Assembly: GCA_963824085.1 (NCBI GenBank)
Contig: CAWGNT010000015.1
Coordinates: 62,001 to 126,000, forward strand
Direction of reading: 5' to 3'
Length of the DNA: 64,000 nucleotides
Source: JARRNE01 sp963824085
Lineage (GTDB): Bacteria > Pseudomonadota > Gammaproteobacteria > Chromatiales > Chromatiaceae
This document shows positions 26,391-34,888 of the stretch, piece by piece. The notes under the pieces were generated by a model that made no database searches, had not been told where the DNA came from, and was given only the letters and a program-made list of their open reading frames with translations. How positions within the stretch are numbered: position 1 is the stretch's first letter; each line of letters begins with the position of its first letter. Position numbers and translations under genes: made by a program.

Positions 26391-26761
26391 GCGTTGCCGA
26401 ACTGCAGCTCTCGACCTATTTCCGTCCCGGTGCTCCGCACTCGAATACGGGGCGCGCAACCCATTTCATCGGTTCCGCACAGGCATGTGGAAACAAGAGC
26501 AGGTTCTAATCAACCCGAGGCAGACGGCGTCTCGGTGTCACGCGACAGCACATGACGAACTGAAGCGTTCCCCGTACCAGAAGATCAACCCTCTTACGGT
26601 TAGGTCCAGAGATTCGATCTGTCAGCAGCCCAAGGATTCGGAACCGAGGTGCCGGGTCCACAGTGCCCGCGCCGCTCGGTACAGGGTTGCGTGGATTCGC
26701 CGCCCCCGCAACTGCCCGGGGCAGCGCCACGCCCCTCGGCACTATCATGGCTCAGTTAGCT
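26391..26761. other. Intergenic region, no gene seen
   Basis: The 371 bases between the PEP-CTERM gene's 3' end and the carbamoyltransferase start show no supported gene, terminator or repeat. Confidence 0.4.
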
Positions 26762-27699
26762 TCACCGCAGCGGGCGCATGCGGCGGGCCATTCCCAATCC
26801 GAACAGTCCCGCGCCTAGAAGCAATACCACACTCGGTTCCGGGATCGCAGTTGGTGGGACAGTCTCGTCCTTGTACCATGTCACGTCGTGCGAGTTCGGG
26901 TTGTCTTCCGTATCGGTACCGACCACTACTGTTCGCGATTCGAGGTTCCCATTTGAATAGTCCAGAGCAGTCCGCAGCGCGATCACGTCGAAGTGGACCC
27001 AATCCACGTCTCCAGTAATGTGCACCAACGGTAGCAGTAGCTGACCAAGTTCTGCTGTCCCCGAACCTTGGAAGTCTGGCACGCTTACCAGAGTATTAGT
27101 CTCCACCTCAATCACTGATTTATTCTTGCTGATCGTTTTTTCAGACCAGCCTAATGGTCCAAAGATATTGCCGAGGTCGAAAAAGAAGAAGTCCGCAACT
27201 TTGTCCTGGGCAGGGAAGTGGTTATCGCCGAGGTAACTGTTCGCCTCGGAGGCATAGAATGGGTCGGACCCGTTAACGGTCAGGGGCGACGAGAATCTCA
27301 AAGTGCCTTCGAAGTTGTCAGTTAGGACACCGTTCGGAGTAGAGGCGACGAGTATCGCGCCTTTTCCGTCGAAGTAGGTCATCGACAGGAAGCTGGACCA
27401 GTCCTCCCCGCTGAGGATCGGAATCCGACCACTTCTTACCAAGCTGCACGACCTCGCCCCCTCCAGGCGGATTGTTCCGCACGCCTGCGATCGTGAGCGT
27501 GAACGGATCACTGGTTGTAAAGGCGGTGTCGTGGTCCGACCCTATGCTTGTGTTCTGAACATAATTGTCACACCCGTCATGTGGGGTCGTCCTGACAAAT
27601 GCCGACCTGCAGAGTCGGGACAGCGTTCGCAGTCGCCAATGGGCCGATCGACAGCACAAGCGGAGTAACTAGCCGGAAAAAAATCTGCCGCGATTTCAT
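26762..27699 (-). CDS. PEP-CTERM sorting-domain protein 2 (two frameshifts)
   Basis: About 312 residues across three frames. Start ATG 27697-27699 with GCAGGAGA about 9 bases upstream. Signal peptide 'MKSRQIFFRLVTPLVLSIG' with 'ANAVP' at the cleavage site. One surplus C in the run at 27583-27586 and one missing base near 27416 must be corrected ('CQDDPHDGCDNYVQNT'; 'KWSDSDPLSGEDWSS'). The middle is a beta-rich secreted domain. The end is 'IPEPSVVLLLGAGLFGLGM' and basic 'ARRMRPLR', a clear PEP-CTERM with the variant IPEPS. It should need an exosortase encoded elsewhere. Confidence 0.82.
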
Positions 27700-28540
27700 C
27701 TTGTTCAGTCTCCTGCAACATCTACGTAGCTTATAAGCATCTTTCATGCCCGATATTGCCAGATGCTCGGCTGCGAGGGTTTCGTTGGAACGCGAGCCGA
27801 CCTCGGAGAGGGGATAAGGCTCTCTCGCGGAAGAACGAGTTGCAGGTCGGAAGGTCCTAGAGCGATCCAGAAGGCCGCACAGGACGCGGCATGCAAAACC
27901 TTTTGGCACAAAAACTTACAGAGAAGAAGATATCACAGCGATTCACTGGCGGATGTATAGCTCAAGACGCCGGGAGTCTCGCGATTTCCCGCTGGAGACC
28001 CGGGGCCACTTTTTCAGCGAGGAAACGGCCACGAAGGGTCGAAGCGTATCTGGGGTCACGAAGCGTATGGGGTCAGGTCTTGCGAAGCGTATGGGGTCAC
28101 GCGAAGCGTATGGGGTCAAAGCGTATGGGGTCAGGTCTTGTATTGCGCAAGCCCTGAAGCGTATGGGGTCAGGTCTTGTATTGCGACATTTCTTGGGCCG
28201 GTCTTCGCGCTCGACCGCGAGCTTGACCTGGTAGGTTGCTTTAGAAACTCCTCGTAACCGACTAGAAAGGCATCGGTCTTCCAACGGATTTTGCCCAACC
28301 GACATCGTCTGCGAGTGCAGTGTCGACATTGCGTCTCCTCGGCGCCACAGCCTGTAGCCGCTCCTGCGTCGTCCGCGAGCGCAGAGCAGATACCATCCTG
28401 ATTTCAATCGACTAAGTGGCCAGGCAATCGCTGCTCAGAGAGACTCCGTCCTGCCGTCCGAAACACTTTCCTGCGAACCGAAGAACAACCGCAAAGGGCA
28501 TCCGGAACTCCGGCGACTCGCTTGCGCCCGACGCCCCGCT
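27700..28540. other. Region upstream of the PEP-CTERM gene, repeat array only
   Basis: About 840 bases. Besides the REP-like array at 28041-28196, the minus frame near 28190-28260 ('TYQVKLAVEREDRPKKCRN') could be the end of a lost transposase gene. Nothing else is supported. Confidence 0.4.
28041..28196 (+). repeat. REP-like array of GAAGCGTATGGGGTCA units
   Basis: Six units of (G)AAGCGTATGGGGTCA, the first degenerate, occur in 150 bases with spacers of 0 to 20 bases; two continue as 'GGTCTTGTATTGCG'. Such phrases typically accompany REP-associated tyrosine transposases; none is intact nearby. Related 'CTACGCATCTGACCCC' copies are at 18419-18445 and near 18705-18725. The spacers are far too short and variable for CRISPR. 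Confidence 0.7.
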
Positions 28541-28557
28541 GTAAAAATTCCTGACAC
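28540..28557 (+). promoter_or_regulatory. Dyad motif TGTAAA-N6-CTGACAC, copy 2
   Basis: TGTAAAAATTCCTGACAC. It is 113 bases before copy 3 and about 840 bases upstream of the PEP-CTERM gene that starts at 27699. Confidence 0.5.
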
Positions 28558-28652
28558 TCCGCCCATCGCAATAACCCTAGAACCCATGCCGATGTGTAAG
28601 TATGGCGTTACGCCTATCGTAAATTGATCTGTAAAATCAATAGGCACGCGGC

Positions 28653-28670
28653 TGTAAAGTTTCCTGACAC
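28653..28670 (+). promoter_or_regulatory. Dyad motif TGTAAA-N6-CTGACAC, copy 3
   Basis: TGTAAAGTTTCCTGACAC. It is followed within about 75 bases by the start of similarity to the retropepsin-like gene. Confidence 0.5.
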
Positions 28671-28744
28671 CTGCTGAGACCGGGCCTGAATTGCAGCCGT
28701 GTTGTGGATGCTGCGCACCGGTGCGCGCTGGCGGGACTTGCCAG

Positions 28745-29037
28745 GACCAACGAGGTCGGGAACCTGTGGGCCTCAGCTGGCGAGGGCGCGTCATCGTGAC
28801 CTACGCGGACGACCGTCGCGAGAAGTTGCCCACGGCACGGGGCCTGGAGGTTTCTCTTCTGGGCCGCTCGATGGTCACTGACTGTGCGATCGCCCCCCTG
28901 GTGCGAGCCCTTGATCGGCCAGCTGGTGCTTGAACAGCTCGATTTGGTGTTTGACGGTGCCCGCAATGCGCTGGGGCCGCGGCCGGAGTCTCCGAATCTG
29001 CCGTCGTTGCAGCTGAAGTTGGCGAAGCCCCGCCCGC
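28745..29037 (+). pseudogene. Truncated, frameshifted copy of the retropepsin-like gene
   Basis: Aligns with 30652-30927 of the intact gene: 'GRVIVTYADDRREKLPTARGL', 'SLLGRSMVTDCAI', then after an indel near 28895 'CEPLIGQLVLEQLDLVFD' and 'GPRPESPNLPSLQLK'. The N-terminal part with the catalytic DTG motif is missing, so it is inactive as a protease. Identity to the intact copy is high but below that of the VpsR duplicate. Confidence 0.8.
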
Positions 29038-29140
29038 TCTTGCCGATTCTGCCCGCAGCCCCTCAGGAAGACGCTGAATTTATTGGCCATCCTGGCCGAA
29101 AACCCAGCGCGGAACCGGGAAGCGCCGAATAGATTCGCGC

Positions 29141-29557
29141 TTAGCTCGCAGCCACAGGCGGCGGCTCGTTCCAGTGCTCGACGACAAGCCCCGGCACCTG
29201 CACAAAGGCGCGATCGCCAGTAACCAAGGTGCAGTCTTCGGCCAAGGCGTGGGCAGCGATCAACAAATCCATGGGTGAAAGCGGCTTACCGAGCCTGTCC
29301 AGCTCGGCACGGAGCGGTCCATATCGGGTTGCGCTCTCCCTCGTCCACGGGCGAATGTCCACCACCGCGAGTAGGCCCTCGACGATGCCGCGCAGCTTGG
29401 TGCTTGCAGGTCTTCGCGCTAAGCCGTAACGCAGCTCGGCCTCCGTGATGACCGAGATACAGAACGGCGTGGTGCGCAGCCTCTCCGTCAGGATCTCGGC
29501 CTGGCCTTTGGCCACAGCAGAAAGGGCATTGGTATCAAGCATCAAGAGCGCACTCAT
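29141..29557 (-). CDS. vapC: PIN-domain toxin, VapC family
   Basis: A 138-residue protein starting at ATG 29555-29557, overlapping the antitoxin stop (ATGA). PIN-domain acidic residues: Asp in 'MLDTNALSAVAKG', Glu in 'ITEAELRYGLARR', Asp in 'PLSPMDLLIAAHAL', Asp in 'TLVTGDRAF'. VapC toxins are Mg-dependent endoribonucleases, often cutting initiator tRNA or rRNA, neutralised by VapB. Placement next to a VapB gene with an operator makes the call firm. Confidence 0.92.
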   Translation of the reverse strand: MSALLMLDTNALSAVAKGQAEILTERLRTTPFCISVITEAELRYGLARRPASTKLRGIVEGLLAVVDIRPWTRESATRYGPLRAELDRLGKPLSPMDLLIAAHALAEDCTLVTGDRAFVQVPGLVVEHWNEPPPVAAS

Positions 29558-29811
29558 GGCCAATCCCGATCTGGAGCCGGACGACGATCGCGCAGCTCGT
29601 CGAGCACATCGAGCTCTTCCCGCGGAACTTGAGGCAAGAGACGATCGCGCATCGCTATCCAGTCGTCAAACGATCGGCTCAACGGGCTCAGAATCACCTC
29701 GCCAGTCGCTGGATCACGGCGAATCCGCACTTCGTCTCCCTCAAAGCGGAATTCCGCCGGAAGGCGCACGGCTTGACTTCGGCCATTCTTGAAGAGCTTT
29801 GCAGTCTTCAT
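29554..29811 (-). CDS. vapB: Antitoxin, VapB family (AbrB-like)
   Basis: An 85-residue protein from ATG 29809-29811 with GGAG 6 bases upstream. The AbrB/SpoVT-like DNA-binding start 'MKTAKLFKNGRSQAVRLP' is characteristic of VapB. The C-terminal half ('SFDDWIAMRDRLLPQVP') should wrap the PIN toxin. The VapBC complex normally represses its own promoter, here with a palindrome at 29827-29842. Confidence 0.92.
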   Translation of the reverse strand: MKTAKLFKNGRSQAVRLPAEFRFEGDEVRIRRDPATGEVILSPLSRSFDDWIAMRDRLLPQVPREELDVLDELRDRRPAPDRDWP

Positions 29812-29826
29812 TTCGACTCCACTTAT

Positions 29827-29842
29827 CTTGGTATATATCAAG
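29827..29842 (-). promoter_or_regulatory. Likely VapBC operator over the vapBC promoter
   Basis: CTTGGTATATATCAAG is a near-perfect 16-base palindrome (one mismatched pair), 16 bases upstream of the vapB ATG and overlapping TATATA, a plausible -10 element. An autorepressor site is expected at this position. Confidence 0.65.
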
Positions 29843-30043
29843 GTATATTCTATGGGCTCCGCCTTCACCGGCCAACAGTCTCAGAGACAAACGGTTACCG
29901 CGCCCTATCTCAATAAGTTTCCCCCTAGCGCAGCGCTTCGGCGAAAAATCCAAGCCTGCCTGGCTGCTCCGATCGAATGCGGCACTGGAGGTGCGCGCTG
30001 GCCGTTCCCTAAGGGGTCATCCGAACCGTTGCGGACATGCAAC

Positions 30044-30061
30044 TGTAAAAAATCCTGACAC
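30044..30061 (+). promoter_or_regulatory. Dyad motif TGTAAA-N6-CTGACAC, copy 4
   Basis: TGTAAAAAATCCTGACAC, 111 bases before copy 5. The spacing repeats that of copies 2 and 3 (113 bases). Confidence 0.5.
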
Positions 30062-30154
30062 CTCGGACCGGAGAACACACCCTCGCCCGCTACGAAACGT
30101 AAGGCAGGTGTTACATCAGAATGATTAACTGTTTACGATCAGTAACAAAGAACA

Positions 30155-30172
30155 TGTAAAGTTTTCTGACAC
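30155..30172 (+). promoter_or_regulatory. Dyad motif TGTAAA-N6-CTGACAC, copy 5
   Basis: TGTAAAGTTTTCTGACAC, about 340 bases upstream of the intact retropepsin-like gene. A degenerate sixth copy (CGTAAGATTTTCTGAAAC) lies at 30962-30979, just after that gene. Confidence 0.5.
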
Positions 30173-30510
30173 CTGCCGAAGCGAGCCAGAGGGGACGAAC
30201 GAGCGCGACACCCAGACCTAACTGCCGCGAGCATCTTCCAGCGCTGCCCTCCACGTCAGGGACCAGACAAGAACAGGAGGCGGGTCGGGGAGAGGCTGAG
30301 GCTTGGAGCCAGTTATCCCCCAACATCGGCGCCCCACCTTAATCACAGTTAGGCTGGCTCGACAATTCGAGACCCCCCATCTCCCCTCTCCGAGCTCAAC
30401 GCCCCAATGCCCCTCGATCGCCATTCACAGACATCGGTATCGGGCAGCTTCAATGCGCTTGATCACGCTAAAATCGGGATGTCTTGCGGATTCAGACGAT
30501 AGGCAACGCG

Positions 30511-30930
30511 ATGGGTGAGGTCAGAGTGAGGGTAACGCTAAGGAATTTTGTGGATGTGGCCCTGGCAGAGCGTGGTTCAGGCCGTGTTGAGGATGTTCCC
30601 ACGAGCCGGCTCGACTGCCTGGTAGACACTGGCGCACTAATGATGCTTCTCCCTGAAGACGAGGTCGGGAAGCTGGGTCTCAGCCGGGGAGGACGCGTCA
30701 TCGTGACCTATGCGGATGACCGTCGCGAGGAGTTGCCGACGGCACGGGGCCTGGAAGTATCTCTGCTGGGCCGCTCCATGGTGACGGACTGCGTGATCGG
30801 ACCGCCCTTATGCGAGCCGCTAATCGGGCAACTCGTGCTCGAAGAGCTGGACCTTGTTGTGGACTGTGCCCGTAACACGCTCGGCCCGCGGCCGGAGTCT
30901 CCGAATCTGCCGCTACTAAAACTGAAATAG
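30511..30930 (+). CDS. Retropepsin-like aspartic protease (clan AA)
   Basis: A 139-residue protein from ATG 30511-30513; an upstream frame to 30484 adds nine unlikely residues. Catalytic motif 'LVDTGALMMLLPEDEVGKLGL' with Asp39, the flap strand 'GRVIVTYADDR', and 'LLGRSMVTDCVIGP', then 'LIGQLVLEELDLVVDCARN', the usual ILG-like end of single-domain bacterial retropepsins. These dimerise to form the active site. Substrates are unknown. A truncated copy lies at 28745-29037. Confidence 0.8.
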   Translation: MGEVRVRVTLRNFVDVALAERGSGRVEDVPTSRLDCLVDTGALMMLLPEDEVGKLGLSRGGRVIVTYADDRREELPTARGLEVSLLGRSMVTDCVIGPPLCEPLIGQLVLEELDLVVDCARNTLGPRPESPNLPLLKLK

Positions 30931-31284
30931 GCCGGAGCTTGGTAGGGCCTGGATTGCGAAGCGTAAGATTTTCTGAAACGTGATGAAGTACGCTTGAAGC
31001 GGGCGTTGAGCGTATCACCGCCGCTGCCTGCCGGGTGCCGCGACAACGGCCCTCCAACGCCGGATGGAACGCCGGCAGAGTCGGTAAGGGTCCGAGGCCC
31101 CTTGGATATCGGCCGATTGATTGCAGTGCCCCCCGTATTCGGGCGGAACCGGCGCCTTTCGACACACGAAGGCATTCCCACCTCTTATGCCACCATGCGG
31201 ACGTAATACTCTTTGGGGAGTGCGCTGTCCTTCGTTTCCCGTCAACGGTCGCTTCCTGGCCTCCGCCGGTTGGTGCAGCGACTA
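30931..31284. other. Spacer between retropepsin-like gene and tex
   Basis: About 350 bases with the degenerate dyad motif at 30962-30979. No gene or terminator is clear. Confidence 0.35.
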
Positions 31285-33595
31285 CTACGTTCGGGTCTTT
31301 CCCGCCTTGGCGAAGGCCGCGGCCATGGCGCCTCCGGGTGCCGGTTGTTGTGGCGCCGCAGCGCGGCTGGCGTCACGTTTGGGCGTTTGCCCTTGGCGCT
31401 TCTGCGCGCCGTTGCCGAGGTGCTGCTCGGGCTTATCCTGAAGGCGCATGCTGAGCGCGATGCGCTTACGCTCCAGATCGACATCGAGCACCTTGACCTT
31501 CACCAGGTCTCCGGACTTGACGATCTCGTACGGGTCCTTGACGAAGCGATCGGCGAGGACGGAGATGTGCACCAAGCCGTCCTGGTGCACCCCGACGTCG
31601 ACGAAGGCGCCGAAGTTGGTGACGTTGGTGACCGTTCCCTCCAGGACCATGCCGGGCTTCAGATCGGCGAGGGTCTCGACGCCTTCCAGAAACTCGGCGG
31701 CCTTGAATTCGGGCCGCGGGTCGCGGCCAGGCTTCTCCAGCTCCGCCAGGATGTCCTTGACCGTGGGCAGGCCGAACTGATCGTCGGTGAAGTCCGCGGG
31801 GTGAAGCCGGCGCAGGACGGCCGTGTCGCCGATCAGCTCGCGGATGCCGTTCCCCGCCTTGGTCAGGATGCGGCGGACCACCGGGTAGGCCTCGGGGTGG
31901 ACGGCGGAGGCGTCCAGGGGCTCGTCGCCGTCCAGGACGCGCAGGAAGCCGGCGCACTGCTGGAAGGTCTTGTCCCCCAGGCGCGGCACCTTCTTGAGCT
32001 GCATACGGTTGGCAAAGGCGCCGTTCTCCTCCCGGTGACGCACGATGTTCTCCGCGGTGAGTCGGCTGAGGCCCGAGACCTGGGCCAGCAGGGGCACGGA
32101 GGCGGTGTTCAGATCGACGCCGACGGCGTTGACGCAGTCCTCCACCACCGTGTCCAGGGTGCGGGAGAGCTGGGTCTGATTGACATCGTGCTGGTACTGG
32201 CCGACGCCGATGGACTTGGGCTCTATCTTGACCAGCTCCGCCAGGGGGTCCTGCAGTCGCCGGGCGATGGACACCGCCCCGCGCAAGGAGACGTCCAGAT
32301 CGGGAAGCTCATGGGAGGCATATTCGGAGGCGGAGTAGACCGACGCCCCGGCCTCGTTCACCACCAGGGAGCGCAGGCCGAGCTCCGGATGCTTGCGGAT
32401 CAGCTCGCGCATCAGGCGGTCCGTCTCGCGCGAGGCGGTGCCGTTCCCGATGCTGACGAGGCGGACCGCGTGCTCCTTGGCGAGCGCGGCCAGGCGCGCA
32501 ATGGAGGCGTCCCACTGATTCCTGCGGCACGTGCGGGTAGATGGTGTCTGTTGCCGCGACGCGCCCTGTGCCGTCGATGACGGCGACCTTGACGCCGGTG
32601 CGCAGCCCCGGATCGAGGCCAATGGTGGGCAGGCGGCCGGCGGGCGCGGCCAGGAGCAGGGCCTTGAGGTTGCGGGCGAAGACACGGATGGCCTCCGCCT
32701 CGGCGGCTTCAAGCAGGCGGGACTTGATGTCGAGGTCCAGCCGGACCATGAGCTTGATCCGCCAAGCCTTGCGCACGGTCTCCTGCAGCCAGGCGTCCGC
32801 GGGCCGGCCGCGGTCGCGGACCCCGAACCGTTCCGCAATCCGGTGCCGGCAGGGGGCATCGGGGTCCTCGCCCTCCCCCGCCACCAGCTCCAGCGATAGC
32901 ACCCCCTGATTGCGGCCGCGGAACAGGGCGAGCGCGCGGTGGGAGGGGATCTTGCGGACCGGCTCTCGGAAGTCGAAGTAGTCCGAGAACTTGTTGCCCT
33001 CCTGCTCCTTGCCCTCCATCACGCGCGAGACCAGGACGCCGTGCTCCCACAGGTGGTCGCGCAGCCGACCGGTCAGCTCCGCGTCCTCGGCGAAGTGCTC
33101 CATCAGGATCTGGCGGGCACCTTCGAGGGCGCTTGCAACATCCGCCACACCCTTGCCTGCATCGACGAACCCTGCCGCGAGCTGCTCGGGGACCTGCGTC
33201 GGATCTTCGAGAAGACCAATGGCCAGCGGCTCCAGTCCCGCCTCACGCGCGATCTGGGCCTTGGTTCGGCGTTTGGGCTTGTAGGGAAGGTACAGGTCCT
33301 CGAGGCGCTGCTTGGTGTCTGCGGCCTCGATATCGGCGCGCAAGGCATCCGTCAGCTTCCCCTGCTCCTCGATGCTGCGAAGCACCGTGCCTCGCCGATC
33401 TTCGAGCTCCCGCAGGTACCCGAGGCGCTGCTCCAGTGTGCGCAGCTGCGCATCGTCCAATCCTCCGGTCGCCTCTTTTCGGTAGCGTGCGATGAACGGG
33501 ACCGTCGCCCCCTCGTCGAGCAGTCGCACCGCGGCGTCGACCTGGTCGATTCGGACCTGCAGCTCCTGGCTGATGATTCTTTCGATCTTCTTCAT
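31285..33595 (-). CDS. tex: Tex family RNA-binding transcription accessory protein (one frameshift)
   Basis: About 770 residues, the family's length. N-terminal helical domain from 'MKKIERIISQELQVR' and 'GATVPFIARYRKEATGG'; YqgF/RNase H-like domain 'LPTIGLDPGLRTGVKVAVID'; helix-hairpin-helix 'LNTASVPLLAQVSGLSRLTA'; C-terminal S1 domain 'GTVTNVTNFGAFVDVGVHQD'. A surplus base near 32521 changes frame between 'IYPHVPQ' and 'NQWDASIARLAALAKEHA'; both sides are well conserved. Tex binds RNA polymerase and nucleic acid and assists transcription under stress. A basic Gln/Pro-rich tail follows the S1 domain. Confidence 0.93.
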
Positions 33596-33667
33596 GAAAC
33601 CTTCTCAAGTGGCAAAAGTGCCCCGCCCCGCAGATACTGCCGGGTCGGAGGAAAATCAGCGGAGGGT

Positions 33668-33958
33668 TCAATCCGTGGTGCAGCGGCCGCTGTATACCGC
33701 CATGATCTGCTTGAGCTCGCGCAGCAGCCATCGACGCTCAGCCGCGGAAAGGTCTTTAGTCTCCGTCAGGTCCTGTCCTTGCTCCAATGCCTCGATATCC
33801 TCCCACACGTGCCGGCATCCCTTCTCGCACAATGCCTCGAGCCTCGCTTCCAGTCGATATCTGTTGGGGACCTCCACGTCACACACCTCGTCGATGGCCA
33901 ATATGTAATTATAGAGTTCGTCAGTGTCGCGCTTGAAGCGGCCGTATGCCCGCAGCAT
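33668..33958 (-). CDS. Conserved-looking hypothetical protein (96 aa)
   Basis: A 96-residue all-helical, acidic protein from ATG 33956-33958 ('MLRAYGRFKRDTDELYNYI'), with 'VWEDIEALEQGQDLTETKDLS' and 'RWLLRELKQIM'. Two cysteines, no membrane segment, no recognised family. It lies 73 bases upstream of tex on the same strand and could be co-transcribed with it. The phosphopantetheinyl transferase gene starts divergently 37 bases away. Confidence 0.55.
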   Translation of the reverse strand: MLRAYGRFKRDTDELYNYILAIDEVCDVEVPNRYRLEARLEALCEKGCRHVWEDIEALEQGQDLTETKDLSAAERRWLLRELKQIMAVYSGRCTTD

Positions 33959-33994
33959 GGCGGCCCCCAAGACCGATGCTCAAACCCCGGCAGC

Positions 33995-34694
33995 ATGGGA
34001 TTGACCAGACTTCACGCCCTCGACTGGAAGACCGTGCCCCGCGCGCCCGTTTTGCGTCCCGGCGCGCTCCACCTGTGGAAGATCGCGACTGCCGGTGAGC
34101 GCACGCCGTCTGCCGACAAGCTCTGGCCTTTGCTGTCGGCGGCCGGAAAGGGAGCGTGCCGGACGGCTCCGGCTCGAGTTACATCGCGGGCGCTACTTGC
34201 GCGCCCAAGGTGGACTTCGGAAAATCCTCGCCAGCTACATGGACCGTCGACCGGAGGAGCTGGTCTTTCTGCGCGGCGGCGCCGGAAAGCCGTACTTGAA
34301 GGACAACCCTCTGCACTTCAACCTGACCACGAGTGCGGACCTGGCCTTGCTCGGTGTATCACTCGCCGAGCCGGTGGGTGTCGACTGCGAGCAGCTGCGT
34401 CCGCGAGTTGAGGTCGATGGGGTCGCGCGCCGCATGTTTCCCGCGGAGGTAGCCGAGGGTGTGATCGCTGCGCCGCACGCGGAGCGGCTCGAGCTTTTCT
34501 ACCGCGCCTGGACAGCGCTGGAGGCCGATGTGAAATCCGACGGGCGGGGACTGTTTCGGCGCCAGGCCGATCCTGCCGTCGACGCGCCGCGCATCGACCA
34601 CTGCGTTCCGGAGCCTGGTTTCATCGCCGCCGTGGCCCGGGTCCGTCTCCCGCCCGTGGAGCAATGGCGTGCTCTGATGCTGGACGGGACGTGA
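33995..34694 (+). CDS. 4'-phosphopantetheinyl transferase, Sfp type (one frameshift)
   Basis: About 232 residues if a surplus G at 34145-34146 is removed; the frame then runs from 'ALHLWKIATAGERTPSADKL' through 'LLSAAERERAGRLRLELHRGRYL'. Metal and CoA motifs: 'GKPYLKDNPLHFNLTTSADLALLGV', 'PVGVDCEQLRP' (G-x-D-x-E), and 'FYRAWTALEADVKSDGRGL', where the usual W-T-x-K-E-A Lys is Leu. The enzyme moves 4'-phosphopantetheine from CoA to a carrier protein. No polyketide or peptide synthetase is present in the window, so the target carrier is elsewhere. Confidence 0.83.
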
Positions 34695-34888
34695 GGAGCC
34701 CCTTGTCTTGGATCTCCCGCCGATGCATGCCCCATGCGGCTCCCGGTGATCCGGGCGCTGCGGGTTTCCTGAGCGACAACATGTCGTTTAAAGCATCCCG
34801 CGGTGCGCACGGCACACCCGACGAATGGCTGTACGCGGGACGCCCGTCGCTGCGAAGCTCAGTCTTGGACCCGGCGTAGTCTCGATCC

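Larger units (their letters stand above)
29843..30510. other. Region between vapBC and the retropepsin-like gene
   Basis: About 670 bases with two copies of the 18-base dyad motif (30044-30061, 30155-30172) and no supported gene. Short frames overlapping on both strands lack protein-like composition. Confidence 0.4.

Noticed and set aside
27955..28020. A cloverleaf-like stretch near 27.96 kb considered as a tRNA
   Set aside because: It lacks the conserved T-loop GTTCRA and a consistent acceptor stem.
28041..28196. Short repeats as a possible CRISPR array
   Set aside because: Spacers are 0 to 20 bases and variable, units are 16 bases, and there is no cas gene.
28540..30172. The TGTAAA-N6-CTGACAC motif as a sigma-54 core promoter (reverse reading TGTCAG-N5-TTTACA)
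   Set aside because: It lacks the invariant GG and GC at -24 and -12; a dyad operator or element end fits better.
32939..34411. A 490-codon plus-strand frame
   Set aside because: It lies mostly antisense to tex; only its last part is real, as the N-terminus of the phosphopantetheinyl transferase.
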